DNA from: Aquatica leii
Taxonomy: Eukaryota; Arthropoda; Insecta; Coleoptera; Lampyridae
DNA length: 64,000 bases
Reading direction: 5' to 3'
Assembly (NCBI GenBank): GCA_035610365.1
Contig: CM069435.1
Coordinates: 65,593,389-65,657,388 of the forward strand
In this document: piece by piece, positions 35,601-48,557 of the stretch
Layout: each line of letters starts with the position of its first letter
How positions within the stretch are numbered: position 1 is the first letter of the stretch
The notes under the pieces: generated by a model
Seen by the model: only the letters and a program-made list of their open reading frames with translations
What the model was told of the DNA's origin: nothing
Databases searched by the model: none
Program-made: the position numbers and the translations under genes

Positions 35601-36969
35601 GTACAATTAAAGATATTATAAACCAATGTAGTTAACAACTCTATCCCTGTCAAAATCATAAACATGGTGAAAATTTGGAAGTCTTTGAACTTGAAGCATT
35701 TCGTTACGCTTAACACTAGTAGATCATCTGTTGCAAAAGATGCGTCGTAGAAAGAACAGCTTTTTTGATTTCTTTTCTTGTAGTTTAAGATTACACATGT
35801 AAGTAGTTTTGTTTTGTTTTGTTACTATTGGGTACTCATCACTACTTGATACTCATGGTATTTTGGATATCGTATTTTTGTTTTTATTTCTTTTGTTTGA
35901 ATTTAGAACTGACTTTGGTTGAATATAGATCTGTGTATTACGTTTCTTCTTTAAGTATCTGTACCAACAAAATATTGCTCGATATATAAGATTAGCAGTC
36001 ACCAAAGAAAGTTACTTTATAGAAACTCCAGCATAAATAAATAATCTACAAGATACACCAAGTTCATCAACAGTTATATCGGTCTACATTTTTGATTTTC
36101 CATTGTAAATACGGCTTACTTCTAAGTTATTATAGTGCATAATTACCCGCATAATACCTTTGCCATAAATTACTGCAAAATTTCTCTTAATGCAACAGCC
36201 ATAGGTTTTTGTGTCTAAGCAGATGACTATCTCTCTCACTTTTGTACTACAATTCGTCAATTCAGTTTTCAGTTCGACTAAATGTCAAAGTACGGACATT
36301 TATACATTCCGTAATAATGCAGACTTTGATTTATACAAACCTGCAGATTTGTTTACTTCAAATTATCTGAAAACATACTCCAGCAATAACAAACTGAGAC
36401 TTTAATACAAAAAAATTTGGTTGTGGATGTCGCAATACCCGATTCATGTAAATGCAGGATACTAATGCAGTAATTTAATTAAAAAAATATAAACCTTTAA
36501 ACCTGAGAAACAATTGAATAAATACCTAGTTAGAACATACCAGAACACTGAATTAATTTAAGCATATTTCATACTAATTGTAACCAACCAAACATGCAGT
36601 TCGAAAACCTCTAGTCCAAGGGATATATGTATGTTGCTCCATAGGCATAATCATCCAATAACGCCAGTGGTACATACAAGATTTTATTTTTCATTTTATC
36701 TAAAATGAAAACTAACAATGAACAATTATCTATTACAAGTATACCTAGTAGTTTAGAACAATAAATAGTTCGGCGTTGAATTATTAACTTGTAAAATTGA
36801 GTTTACAATCACAATGAATGTGCGAGTATTGCTCAGATATTTTGGAAAAAAATGCACAAAAACAAATACATTTAAACAAAAATATAAAAAGAAAGAATTT
36901 TTTAAGTGTACGTAATAAGAGGGCGTTATAAATCCATAACGCCTCGATTGTTATGTATGTGTTTACGTA

Positions 36970-37385
36970 TCTCGTATCCTAGGCACTATCTTCTTCTTTA
37001 TATACCATGTCCTCCGAGAACGTTGATGACCATTACATTATTTTAATGTTATCTGCTCCAGTTTTAAATATTGTCCTTGTGCTGAGTGCGAACCATTGTC
37101 GTAGGTTTTTCAACCACGATGTTCTTCTCCTATCCCTAGATCTTTTTCCTTCAATTTTACCTTGTATGATTAGTTGTAGTAGGTCGTATTTTTCATTACG
37201 CATGATGTGACCCAAATATTCCAATTTCCGCTGTTTGATGGTATTGATAACTTCTGTTTGTTTGTTCATTTGGGTCAGCATATATTCGTTTGATTTTTTG
37301 GCGGTCCATAGAATTTTCAATATTCTTCTAGGCACTATGAGTAAACTATAAGTGAAAAATAATACATAGCTAAACGATACGAAAA
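36970..37385 (-). pseudogene. 3' end of a non-LTR retrotransposon (LINE) ORF2
   Basis: The open frame contains PRRILKILWTAKKSNEYMLT, KQRKLEYLGHIMRNEKYDLL, IQGKIEGKRSRDRRRTSWLK and NLRQWF. These are the familiar C-terminal blocks that follow the RT in many insect non-LTR elements. The first 25 residues from the ATG do not match and probably precede a junction. Only this 3' scrap is present. The clade cannot be set from it. Confidence 0.8.
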
Positions 37386-38152
37386 CGTCGTAATCCATAA
37401 ACAAGATTTAAAAAATCATATAAATTTTACGAGCTCACTATATAACAGTATGTGTATACCTAAGTACAATTTTGTATAACAAGGTTATAGATGTGATGCG
37501 ACAACGAAAAAAAATTCATTCAATTGCGGAAAAGTATTATATAAGCAGACGCAAATGACGAAATTTATTGGTCTAGACCTAGACAATAATAAGGAAACGC
37601 CTTCAGCAACAATCCAGTCTATAAGTAATACTATAAACAAATAGTTTTCTTTAGCAAAAAATATTTTTCAAAATATGTAATAATTATTATTGAAGACATC
37701 AAACATATTAACGCTGAATATCTTAAAGAAGAAAAATTTATTAAAGTTCATTAACGTTATGTATCCCTTACACGATCATCTTATAATTTCGATTTTTTGA
37801 AAGGTCAAGGCGAGGACGCAAATAAAAACTAGATAACAATTAATACATACGTTATATATTGGTAAAAATATTTTACACTTTACGTCATACAAACAAATTA
37901 AATCTTAAAACAAATAAATTGAAAATTTCTGATTATAATGTTAACAAAAATGTTGCCTTGACATACACATCGTCTTCAAATTCTTAACTATATAATTAGC
38001 TGACAACGAATTAAGAAAAAAAATAACTTAGTATATGTTTCACTGACCTAAACAATACAAGTACAACAAATCATAAAAGAGCAAGATGATATTTAAACCT
38101 AATTATACTTTTTATGGTTTATAACTTCATAAAAGCAATAAGACTAAAAAAA

Positions 38153-38158
38153 TTTATT
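38153..38158 (-). terminator. Poly(A) signal of the Tweedle gene
   Basis: AATAAA on the minus strand, about 60 bases downstream of the TAA stop of the Tweedle reading frame. Confidence 0.6.
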
Positions 38159-38215
38159 GTTTTTTAATAACACAAATACAAATATATACAACATAGTATT
38201 AAAAAGATTCGATAA

Positions 38216-39536
38216 TTAGTAAGGACCGCTTTCGCCGGCTGGTCCAAAGTGCGTACCCTTTGACGGTTTAGCAGTTGTTACCGTAATTGTACCAGTTCCT
38301 ATTGAAGGTGTTGTAGATACAGAACCTGTTACTCCACCGGTAACGAATGTGCCATGAATACCACTAGTACCAATGCCAGAGCTTCCATCTTTAATAGTTT
38401 GAATAAACGAATGTTCATTTAGTAAATCCTGAATATTTTCTCCTACGACATTTCCGTGAAGTCCACTAGCAATCGCTTGTTGGGCTTCTTGTTGTGAGCC
38501 GTATTTGATGAAATAAATTTCTGGTTTTGATGGTTTAACTATAGTATTGGTTGGAATACTGATTGCTGACGCAGCATCTGGTTTTTTCGATAAAACATAA
38601 ATTACTGTTTTATCGCTTGCGTCTGAAGGTGCTGAATATACTTCTGGGATAGGTGCAGCATACGCTGGTGCTTTTATAAAGATAACTCGGGTACTTGATT
38701 GACTAGAAGGAAGTATATTAATGCGAAGTCGAGAATGAATTTCGTCATCATCGGGCGCAGCATAAAAATATACGCTTTTTTGTCCGGCGCCAATATGGTG
38801 AACGGTTTCATGACCAGGCACAGTTAAGAAACTACCATCTCCAAAGTTTGTTTGAGGTACTTGAATTCCAGTATTAATTGGAAGATAGCTACCGGTAGGA
38901 ATTTTTTGAATCGTTGGTTGTACGTTAAATCTAGTTTCTGTAATATGAGATTCGTCAGGCAAATGCACGTGCGTTGTTGGTTGAGGAGCAAAAGTCGTAA
39001 CATGTACGCTACCTGGCGTACTTGATGGTTTAGATGGACCGGATATTAGCGCATTTGAAAAAGCGGGTAAAGACGGTTTTACAGTAGCACTGGTTTTTTG
39101 AGTCGAAACAACAAAATTGGTAGCTGCGGTAGGCGTAGTTGAGTGAAAATTAAATTCTAAAATTTTAGGATTTTGTGTCAGTTCATTAAAAACTATATTA
39201 TTAGTACCTGAAGTAGATGAACTACTAGGTGCGTAGGTGGTAGAACCAGTAAATTGACGATTGATTTCAAAGCTCTTAGGAGTTTGTGTTCCTTTAGTAG
39301 GTTCAAAAGTAGTTACTGCCACGTTTGGTTTAGCCGTAATTTGAACAACCTGGGATTCCGTTCCAACTGACCCACTTCTGCTAGGTAAGTAAGCAATGGA
39401 AGGCTCATTCAGAAGATGAGACGCATCCGGCCTTGCAGCACAAACAGCAATACAAAACGACACTAACTGAAAAAAAAACAAGCACTATTGATTGTCTAGA
39501 AATCGCACACGACAAACTTACCACGTATAACTTCAT
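38216..39536 (-). CDS. Tweedle-type cuticular protein (DUF243)
   Basis: This is a secreted structural protein of the insect cuticle. Exon 1 (39536-39522) encodes MKLYV; the intron (39521-39467, 55 bp) starts GTAAGT and ends in a T-run plus CAG; exon 2 (39466-38216) encodes the rest, 421 residues in all. Splicing gives a signal peptide MKLYVLVSFCIAVCAA, with likely cleavage before RPDA; the unspliced frame starting MFFFQ inside the intron is not the real start. Residues 20-230 are Thr/Ser/Pro-rich. The Tweedle domain spans about 233-330, with its four blocks KSVYFYAAPDDDE, RVIFIKAPAY, KTVIYVLSKKPD and KPEIYFIKYGS. A Gly/Ser/Thr-rich tail follows. The family is known to bind chitin-rich cuticle. 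No second Tweedle gene is visible here, although the family is often clustered. Confidence 0.93.
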
Positions 39537-39559
39537 TTTAAAAATACTTGCAAGATTGT

Positions 39560-39600
39560 TTTATCAATCAGTAAAATTTACTTATATACCTAGTTTGATC
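39560..39600 (-). promoter_or_regulatory. Core promoter of the Tweedle gene
   Basis: The minus strand reads GTATATAAGT, a good TATA box at about 39587-39594, some 50 bases upstream of the ATG. ACTGATTG follows roughly 20 bases later. The implied 5' leader is very short, as is usual for cuticle genes. Confidence 0.6.
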
Positions 39601-41000
39601 TCCCACTAAATGACATCCTTTGGACAAGGACAAACGCATACCTTGCTATTTAATTTATATCACAATTTAATAAATTAAAAAACCTTGCATAGAGTACTCC
39701 GGATTATTTGTCCTAGAAATTTTCAAGTGTAAGATACGTTTCAATAAAATGTATTTTAAAATAATGTATCGTGAACAAATAATGAATTATTATGGTAAAA
39801 TAATTTAACGCATTGATTATCCTTGAATGTAAATGTACAAAAAACCATTCAACAATTTATTAATAAATTCCAAAATAAAATTTAAATTTTCCGAAATCGT
39901 TCAGTTACCTTTTTATTTTATTACATAAGCAATGCAGAGAAATTCAATTAAGTAATTACATAAATTTTATTTTAAATATTATGGAACACCAAATAAATCT
40001 AAAAATATATCTAATTTAAAAACGTCAAATCAAAATTAAATATTCAGAGATTAATAAAATACAGAATCTTTTACGGTGAGTCAACGCAAGTAGTACTCTG
40101 TTTAACAAATAATGGCAAATGGCAAAATACCGATCCTGATTTATTTGATTTTTAAAATAACGTCATTATAAAATCTCAAATTTTATCATTTATGTGCGAT
40201 TAGGTGTATAAAAACATAAATTTCTGTGAAACTACTTTCATACATAGGGTTTTTAAACAGCAAAAAAAAAATTCAAGTTCAAACTCTAACGGCGCTTAAA
40301 TCCAACTATTCCATAGTTAAGATACCATAAATTGTAATCGTCTTTTAAAGTGCATTCTGTCGGTGTATCACTTTTTTCCATTATCGTTTTTGTACAATAT
40401 TTTTGTAGACAATTCATTTTTTAATCGCCTTCTGCAATGCAAATGCGTTCAGGCAACATGCAAAACTGAAAGTATTTATAAACCACTATAACATTGATAT
40501 TATACTTATCTCCGAAACGCACTTTACTGAAAATAACCGCTTTAAAATGCCTAATAATAATGTTACAAAACATTAAAATGGCACTGCAATAAGTGGCACA
40601 ACAGGAATAAATAAATATAGCAAAAATTCGCTTCAAGTAAATATACGATTCTAAAAACTCTTAGGTATTTGAAAAGAACGGGACTTACTCAAAACTCAAA
40701 AAAATCACCTAAAACATTTACTCACCGGAAAACCCAGCTGTTGGTCATCGAATAGAAACAAAATACCAAAATTAGTAAATTTCGTTATTAAGAAAGATGT
40801 TCCTTAAAAACTTTGCTACAGCAAAATTGTGCTTTAATTAATCTTCTTTAATCTCCAGCTCTAATTATCATATTCACAAAACCAAAAAGTAGATGTAAAC
40901 AACCTATTCTAATCAACAAACACAAAATAGAACAAATTCAAACGACTTATAAACGAAAACCTGATGTTAAGTATTTCTGAAGTTATTTAATGACGCAGAA
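39600..41000. other. No recognised gene
   Basis: AT-rich sequence upstream of the Tweedle gene. No further cuticle-protein exon is visible. Regulatory sites may lie in the first few hundred bases but none can be named by eye. Confidence 0.4.
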
Positions 41001-41029
41001 CAGACATGTTAAAATAAAACACCTGAAAC

Positions 41030-41534
41030 AGTAGAACGTAGCACAACTTACGACTACTGCCAAACAATAAAACAAAATAATCTAGAAGAAAGAACAAAAC
41101 AATCGTCAAGCTTAAGAACGCCAGAACGCAAACGATTGTTTGATGCAGCAATCCAAATTATGAAAAAATTTTTTTATCAACAACAAAAATGAATACAATC
41201 AAACTTTACTGAGTGGACACCTACCGAAGACACTGATTACATATTGTGAAACACCACCAAAAAAATAGAACAATTATTAAAGCTTCACCACCAATCAAGA
41301 CGCATTCCAAACACCTATTCAACGTCTTCCAACCAAATCCATCAGAAAAAGAAACCAAAGAAGAAAAAGAACTAGCTGAGCTACTAAAAAATTCTTACTA
41401 ACTGAGTTACCACTCCAACGTATTAAAATTATTAAAACTCTACACCTTAAGACAACACCTAAATACAATCTGATCAGTGGTAAAATTCTGAAACAGTTAC
41501 CTTACAGTAGAATTACGCAACTATTTAATGCAAT
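41030..41534 (+). pseudogene. Jockey-like LINE fragment, 5' part
   Basis: Frames on the plus strand give NEYNQTLLSGHLPKT, a poorly kept middle with HLFNVFQPNPSEKETKEEKE-like content, and TPKYNLISGKILKQLPYSRI ending TQLFNAI. This is the linker and early RT region of jockey/CR1-type elements (the block usually reads KAPGYDLI). The sequence is cut off by the DNA element that starts at 41535. Several stops are present. Confidence 0.65.
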
Positions 41535-43399
41535 CCCTAATAGCACACAAGGTCCATTGGACGTCCAGTTTAAGTCCAATAAAGATCTGAACGTCCATGG
41601 ACCTTTAACGGATGTCCATGAAACGTTTTGTGCAAAACGTACATTGAACAAAATATTATTTATGTCCAATGGACGTCCTTTGTAGGACATTTCTAACATC
41701 CGGTAAATGCTAACGCTAGTTTTCTACAACTACGCATGACCAAGGCATGACCTGCGCCATAATACGAAGATAATACGTATGCCAAGTTATGTTTACAATA
41801 TTTTCATCAGTTTTGATTCTTCATACTTAAAGTTAAATTAGTGATTAAAAACATCGTAGTCGTTCAAACTAAATTGATTTATGGAAGCAAGTTTTCCTGA
41901 ACAGTGATGTTTAAAACAACAAAAATAAGAATTGCAATTCAACAACTTGTTAATGCGTATGTGCAAACATGGACTCTCCATGATGTTTCATATTTAAAAA
42001 ATACGTATTACCTAGAAAATAATAGTAACGGCCGTTATCTGGTAAACTGCCGGCAATATAATCATATGCTTGCTCGTAAAATAAAAGATAGCATCTAATC
42101 AACATACAGAAACGTGCAACACCATTACAAGCAGAGCCCTGTCGTAACTGTCAGCAGTATATTTGATGACAGGTAAATATCATTGTTATGTTTATATGTT
42201 AGTTATAAGCATAATTGCGTAAAAATTACATCTGATTCCGTTAACCTTACTAATAGAGGTAACTTAATTGAACAGTTTTTTTGCACTTTCTCTGACTATT
42301 TTTTTCATATGTAACATGTAATTTCTTGTTCAGAAGACATTTTTTTTAAATAAGCGGCAGAAAGGAGTTTAATGATACAAGGAAAAGAATTCTTTATAAA
42401 TTAAATTTGTGGAGTCGGAAGACCCTGTGAAGTTGACACTATAGGTAAGAACAAAATTTTTGTAGCCAAGGTGTATCACCCACTAATAATACTATATCTA
42501 ATATTCACATTCGCACTTAAATTTTGATCGAACCTAGAAAAGTAGTTATAATCGAAGTCAGAAGCGTCACTATTAAGATTCAATAGGGAGTAGCTGCATT
42601 TTTTAAATTTATTACAAAAATTATATTTTAATTATAACATTAATTAATTTAAAAGTTTTAAGGTAGATTTAAATGGCTGCAATTTATTACCTAATGCTGA
42701 CTGCCAATTAAAATTATACAGTCGAAACAATAATTATAGTTAGTTGTTATAAATACATATTTTAAATTATTATTATAATTTAAAAGTGTTTAGTGATATC
42801 AATTACCAAAAAATTCAACCAACATAGGAGTAGAAGACGAGATTAAGTCGTAATTCAGGAATTCAGCTGTAAGGGAGGCAAAATAAATGAAAGAATCAGA
42901 ATAAGAGCTACAAGATTATTTGGTGGTAACAATTCAATTATTTTATTGTTTTGTTTCTCGTTTTTAACTAAGGAATATAAGTTTTTGTTTTCATTTTATT
43001 GTGTATATTATTTTACTTTTAAAACATTTTTTAAGTAATTATTAAGTTTTGTTTTTCTATTGTTGTTTATAATATTATTTCGTGAAATGTGTAATCAATT
43101 TTTAAAAATTTGCATTTTATGTATTGTTTTTCTGGCATTGCATTGTATTATATATTCTATAAATCGTTGTATTTCGTTGGATTATGTATTAATGCTTTTT
43201 TAATAAATTCTTGTATCTAATTTTGTAATGTATGAACAGTGAAAATAGGGCTGGAACTATTATGGACGTTTTTTGGATGTCCAACTCTGTGCCAAAGTAA
43301 CGTACCATAGACGTCTATAGTATTTACTTTGGATCTTTTGTGGACGTCTGAAAAACGTTCAGATGTCCATGAAAAGAGGACATTTTTGTGCTATTAGGG
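41535..43399. mobile_element. DNA element with CCCTAATAGCACA ends and TGGACGTCC-rich termini
   Basis: The left end reads CCCTAATAGCACACAAGGTC and the right end, on the other strand, CCCTAATAGCACAAAAATGT. Next to each end, over about 150 bases, the palindrome-rich motif GTCCATTGGACGTCC and variants such as TCCATGGAC recur, for example at 41552, 41590, 41611 and 41669, and near the right end at 43263-43380. The interior is AT-rich and its only frame over 60 codons (41904-42098) is unrecognised. No transposase is evident, so it is probably non-autonomous. It splits a LINE fragment. Confidence 0.75.
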
Positions 43400-43700
43400 A
43401 TATTACGTCAATAGAAGATGACACAAATTATTTAATTCTTAAACTACTCAGCGAGATACATTAACACCTTTTATAATAAGTGTAGCATCCAAAGTGATTA
43501 ATAAAATACTAAAAACAAAACTTTATCAAATTATAAAAAATAACGAAACATCAGTTCAACTTCATACAAATGAAAGCAAGTCCATATTCCGATTCCAATT
43601 ATCGACATCTCGTAGCACGGCCGCGTCAAGCTTTTCTAGCGCCTTTGGACAAGTCACTCTTAAGCGCCCCGCCAGCCAGAAACAATTAGAAAATATATAA
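43400..43700 (+). pseudogene. Probable continuation of the jockey-like LINE
   Basis: Directly after the DNA element the plus strand contains SVASKVINKILKTKLYQIIK and a diverged FRFQLSTSRSTA. These align in order with the RT blocks LLSxxSKxxEKxLxxRL and FGFRxxHST of jockey-type elements. Conservation is low, so this is a likely but not certain assignment. Confidence 0.4.
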
Positions 43701-46480
43701 ACTGAACAATAATTTAACCCACTTTAACTAAGAAAGAAATGAAAAAACTTTAAGAACGATAGTCCATGTAAAAACAGAATTCTGATATTCGTATAACATT
43801 GGTTTTTGGTAACTTATGATCTGATATCTTTATGCTCATTTCAGTAATTGTTTTATGTAAGTACGTACATAAATGTAGTACCTACTCTTGCAATACGATT
43901 ATTGCAAAATCAAGGTTAATTGTCAAAAACCACTATAAAGCACACTTCTTTCAACAACACTTTTTATAAATATGTCAATCTGCACATAAACTATTCTGGG
44001 TACAAATATACAACCCCAATCGTAACGAAAACTACGATATTTTAATTGTCACAGAGTTTGAAAAAAATAATTAAAAAACTTATATATTACTCATAATATA
44101 TAAAAAAAAAAATTCATGCATTTAAAAATAAGAGCTACATTAACTCTTGGTACGAGTGAAAGCTTTTGTATTCTCTAGTGTAAAACTATTTCCCAACGCT
44201 TAAGTAACTTCAAGTATATGGTCATCACATCATATTTAAGATGAAATAATATAGATTGCAAATAAATTGGTTTCTAATCCCATTATAAATAAGTCAATGC
44301 ACATGATTAATAACAATCTGCACCAATCAAAATCGGACAACAGCTTGCTAAGCTACCTTCATTGTAAAGTATTATACGTATTTTATTAATTACAAAAATT
44401 AGATTGTATTTCGTTCATTAATTTAGGCCGAATGCTTTAACACTATGACTGTATTGCATTTAAAACCTATTACGAAAGAAATTTTACGTATGCTAATTTG
44501 GGTATTAAATTCAATTTGCATTTTAAATAGCAAGCTTAATATTACCAAAAAAATACTCCGATATCTATTACAAAACCATAAAGTAATTTGTTGCACTTTT
44601 GATTAATTTTTTATTAGTAATTTAATTTAAGCTAATATTCTCTAATGCAAATCCAAATTCGTTTAAGAAAACTGGGAAGCAGTAAATAGTCATTAAATAC
44701 ATTTGATTTTTAATAAATAATATTGTTTGGTTTTATTTGTTTGTTGACCACTTTAGTAATCATTAGTTAAATTATTGTGATTGCAACTATTCCTACCAAT
44801 AACTAGTTACTTAAGAAGTAAATTAACAATGTTCTAAAATATTCCATCATCAAGTAACGCAGTTATCGGTATTTATGTATTTCAGTAGTATTTTAGTACA
44901 AACACCATGTGATTAACTTTGTAAGTAAAGACAAAAGCAGCTGTAGGCGTACAATTAATCAAAAACGTGCGCCACTTACTAAAAAAGATGTTGGAACCAA
45001 GAATGATAAATGAAGTATAAATTAAATAAAAAAATTACATAGTAATGTTTTTATTTTAGATCATTAAAACGTTTATGATGTCAAGTAAATATTGCTAATA
45101 GTTGAATTAACCTTTGAATTTAATAACAAATTGAAAGAAACAGTTAACTTTAATCATTAGATTTATACTAATCATCATGTCTTTAGTCACTTTATTTACG
45201 CACATACCTATAACACATTAATGACTTTAATAATTTAAATCTTAAAGTTAACGTAAATTATTATCAATACTTTAGAAAACATGAACAACCTCAATAATAG
45301 AATAGACAATGCCGTATCTTTGAAATTATGCACAATATTAGTGCAAATATGTTTAAATCATGCGTAAAATATGTGTTTTCCTTTATTAGCGTTGTCATCT
45401 AATAGTAATTTTGGAAAAAAATGATTCCACCATAAATATGTGATTAGTGCGTAAACATGTCAAAAGAACAGCAACCGGTTTTTTTAAATTATAATAATGT
45501 TTTGCAAATATCATAATAATTATATAATACATTTCTATTATTAGAACTTAGACAAGTCAAAATGTTTTTTTAAAAGTTCGTACTATTACGTCAGCAAGAA
45601 AACAAACAAAAAATATTATTTATTAAAAACGTACGTGACGTTTGTACAAAAATCTCTTATTTCTCAGTTCATCAAAATGCATATATTTAATATTCGTCAT
45701 ATACGTAATTTTCTTTGTACGAAAATAATCACCAAATGCATTATCAAAAAAAAATTTTTAATTCAGAGCAGTCTTTTATACTATCTCCATAAATAAAAAC
45801 TTTTAACCGGTTGTAGACAAAAAACTAAATGTAAAAAACGTGACTCAAGAAATTAAATGACTACAACTGATCCCATTCGCCTTTTTGCTAGTAACTGCCG
45901 TATTGCCAGAGTTAGTCAAAAAATAAACCACTTCTAATAATAGTTCTTGAAAAATAACACAACCAATTGTCTAACAATTATATAAAATAAATAACTAATA
46001 TAACGATCACAACATTTGTCTAACTTTATGAATTTTTTGAAATACCGCATACGAGTTTTTTGCATTATAAGTAATAGTTAAAGTTTCAAAATTTTTTGTA
46101 AAGCAAAACCGCAGTTTAAAAATGTATACAAATATATACTACATTTTTTATTTTGAAGAAGATTTTTGCAAAAAGAAAACGTAGGTACAGTGGGAAAGAA
46201 TTGGTAACTACAAAAACTAGGCAATTTTTTTAGGTGTGCCTCTAATACTACTCGTACCAACATTTTTCGTTGTGATACCTCAAGATACAAAGCAAAAGAT
46301 TTCTGAAATAATTTACGCAAATCCACATCTTCTACGTTCACGCTAGCTCTACTTTTACTTTATTTAACAAACAAAACTTCTTCATTAATCAGTTTCAACA
46401 GATTTTCTTTACACTAACTGCCGGTAATCGTTTTGAACGTTTTTTGATTTCATTGACGATAAAAACTGATCTTGCTTTTA
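43701..46480. other. No recognised gene
   Basis: Very AT-rich. No motif or repeat could be named, and the 87-codon minus-strand frame at 46078-46341 has no family signature. Confidence 0.4.
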
Positions 46481-46559
46481 TTTCCTTTAAAAAATTGAAA
46501 TGTACCAAAAATTTAATAAGCAAATTAGTTCAAGCGACTTTATAAAGAGAAACATTTTA

Positions 46560-47280
46560 ATATTAACATTTCTTTTTCGTCAAAAAATAATAATAAATCT
46601 TTATTAGTGAATACTAAAGATAAAGTTAATATATTAGATAAATTCGGTGTTTTTAAATTTAAAAATGTGGTAACTGCTATAAGACAAACAGATCGCAAAT
46701 TATTATTAAACAGATCAATTATTAAATTTTTTGAACATCTTTCTTGTATAAAAAGTAATAACATTTCGTTTAAATCATGTTTTGCTAATCATACTATAAA
46801 TTGTCATCATTCATTTAAATCTAAAAAAGATTTTGAAATTTTATATATTTGCAATAAAAGCTTGAAACTAATTTTTTTAGAAATGAAAGGAATAATTAGA
46901 AATTACAATTTAAATCGCAATTTATGTCTAATGAAATTGTTTCCATTATTTTTTTGTAACCTAGGAGGTCTAGTATTAGGCTAATTTTGTAGTTTTTTAA
47001 ATTGTCCAACTTAAAATGTTTAATTTGAATAGTAAATTTTGGTCAAATTATTTTAATTGTTTTTTGATTTTATTTTAATTTTTATTATTTTTCAGACTGC
47101 TATAATAATTTTTATATTTTTTAAAGTTGAATATTTGAAGTTTGATTTCTTAATTTTAATGTAAGTTCATTTCTTTTTTAAAAATAAGATTCGACTTTAT
47201 ACATATTAATTTTATAGTATAGACCTGATGATGACGAATAATTAAAACATTAATTATTAAAAAATAAAATCTATGGGAAG
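46560..47280 (+). pseudogene. Penelope-like element, C-terminal GIY-YIG endonuclease and 3' tail
   Basis: The frame reads TKDKVNILDKFGVFKFKN, then AIRQTDRKLL, HLSCIKSNNISFKSCFANHT, CHHSFKSKKDFEILYI and CNKSLKLIFLEMKGI. This is the order of the GIY-YIG domain ending Penelope-like polymerases: GVYKL-type entry, YIGxTxR, FxxH, and a SCFAxHxI, HxF, ILxI, LExxEI series. The YIG is replaced (AIRQTDR), so the nuclease is dead. The Cys-rich segment between the first two blocks is lost. About 240 bases downstream lies CCTGATGATGAC (47224), a motif typical of these elements' 3' regions. Only the 3' end is present. Confidence 0.7.
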
Positions 47281-47284
47281 TTTG

Positions 47285-48085
47285 TGAGCAGTTAAAAAAT
47301 AAAATAATTACTAAAACATGGCATCCTTGAGGCAAAAGACACTACTTTAAAAAAATCAAAAAAAAAAATTAAAAAAGTGAGACTCACAAGCTCACGGGAG
47401 AAGTAAAACTTTTTTGCTAATTAGTTTCTTTTATTTTTATTTATCGATAAAAAAGTAAAATGTTCCTAAAACTCTGCCATTTTAAATTAACTGTTTTATT
47501 TTATATTAATGATGTTTTATGCTCTATATAAAATTCGTGTATACCACTTGCATTTTTTAAAGAATTTTAAAAATTCCAAAACCACGCTCCGTAAACTCGT
47601 GAAGAGTCACAACGAAATTAAAAGTTAGAATGTCAATATAAACGTCAGAATTGTAAATAAAAAATATAGTTTGCTGCGACTGTGCTGTCGCCTTTTTCGT
47701 TACGCTGCAACTTATAAAAAATTCAGATTTACCCTCGCTAAAGGAGTTTCACTAGCAAAAAAGATAATGTAAGAAGAAAAGATAGATATAGACAAACAAC
47801 GTTCCACCACACCATTGCAGAGCGTTTTTAGCTGCCCCACAAAACTATGCAAGAGCAAATAATATTAATGTCATACTGATATAAAAATCTTGAATGTGAA
47901 TAAAAATTACTAAGAATTTAAATCATTATTATTCATAACTACCCCGATATGTCAAGTAAAGACAATGTCGGCCTTACCTCCTAGTGCGCCCTAAGGAAAA
48001 ACTTTTAAGACGCCTCCAGCCATGTCAGCACTTATTCTCAAGATTATGAGAACATTACAGTTTAATTTTAAATATTTTACAGGCA
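47285..48085. other. No recognised gene
   Basis: AT-rich, with the presumed 3' untranslated part of the hAT relic near 47940-48085 on the minus strand. The block GCCTTACCTCCTAGTGCGCC near 47974 may belong to that element. Confidence 0.35.
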
Positions 48086-48505
48086 CAAAAACGTACTTTC
48101 CTTAACTTCCTTTATGCAAATTCTTTAACTACATCAGCAAAATCAAAACTCTCGATAATATGATTCTCTGTCGAAAAAGTTGCCAAGCCACTAAGTCGTT
48201 GCTGTTTGTATTAGTTAAAAATTAGAAAAAATATGTTCGTCACTAGCTACTGATGTAATTGTTAACAAGATCTGCAAAGCTATCCAAATATTTGGATACA
48301 AATCTTGTACTCCACGTTTGTAAATGAAATTAAGAATTGACCAATTAAAAAATTCTACTTCATGCTTTTCTTCAATTATTCCACAAAAAAGTTTGTCGGA
48401 AGCAGATTCATCAAAATGTATTTTTATACGATGTTTTCTTTCTTTTTTAAATAATTTTTTTTTAAATTTGTGTTTTATAATTGAATGATCCTCGTTACAT
48501 TTCAT
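48085..48505 (-). pseudogene. hAT transposase C-terminus (dimerisation domain)
   Basis: The minus-strand frame ends DLYPNIWIALQILLTIT and SVASDEHIFSNF. It corresponds to the hAT C-terminal dimerisation block that usually reads YPNLWIALRILLTIPVTVASxERSFS. In shifted frames down to about 48090 the following region (the LSxLSIE helix and FAxxKxRK end) can be made out, with KKVKEST near the end. Upstream, KRGVQDL and the Lys-rich segment fit the ZMYM/TTF-type hAT group. Frame breaks show it is inactive. Confidence 0.75.
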
Positions 48506-48557
48506 ATGAGTGTGTCCGAGAACAAAAAATTTACGGTTGATATAACTTAGGTTTTCA

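Noticed and set aside
36223..36405. Small ORF with a hydrophobic N-terminus (possible secreted peptide)
   Set aside because: The start context is weak, no family motif is present and composition is compatible with AT-rich noise.
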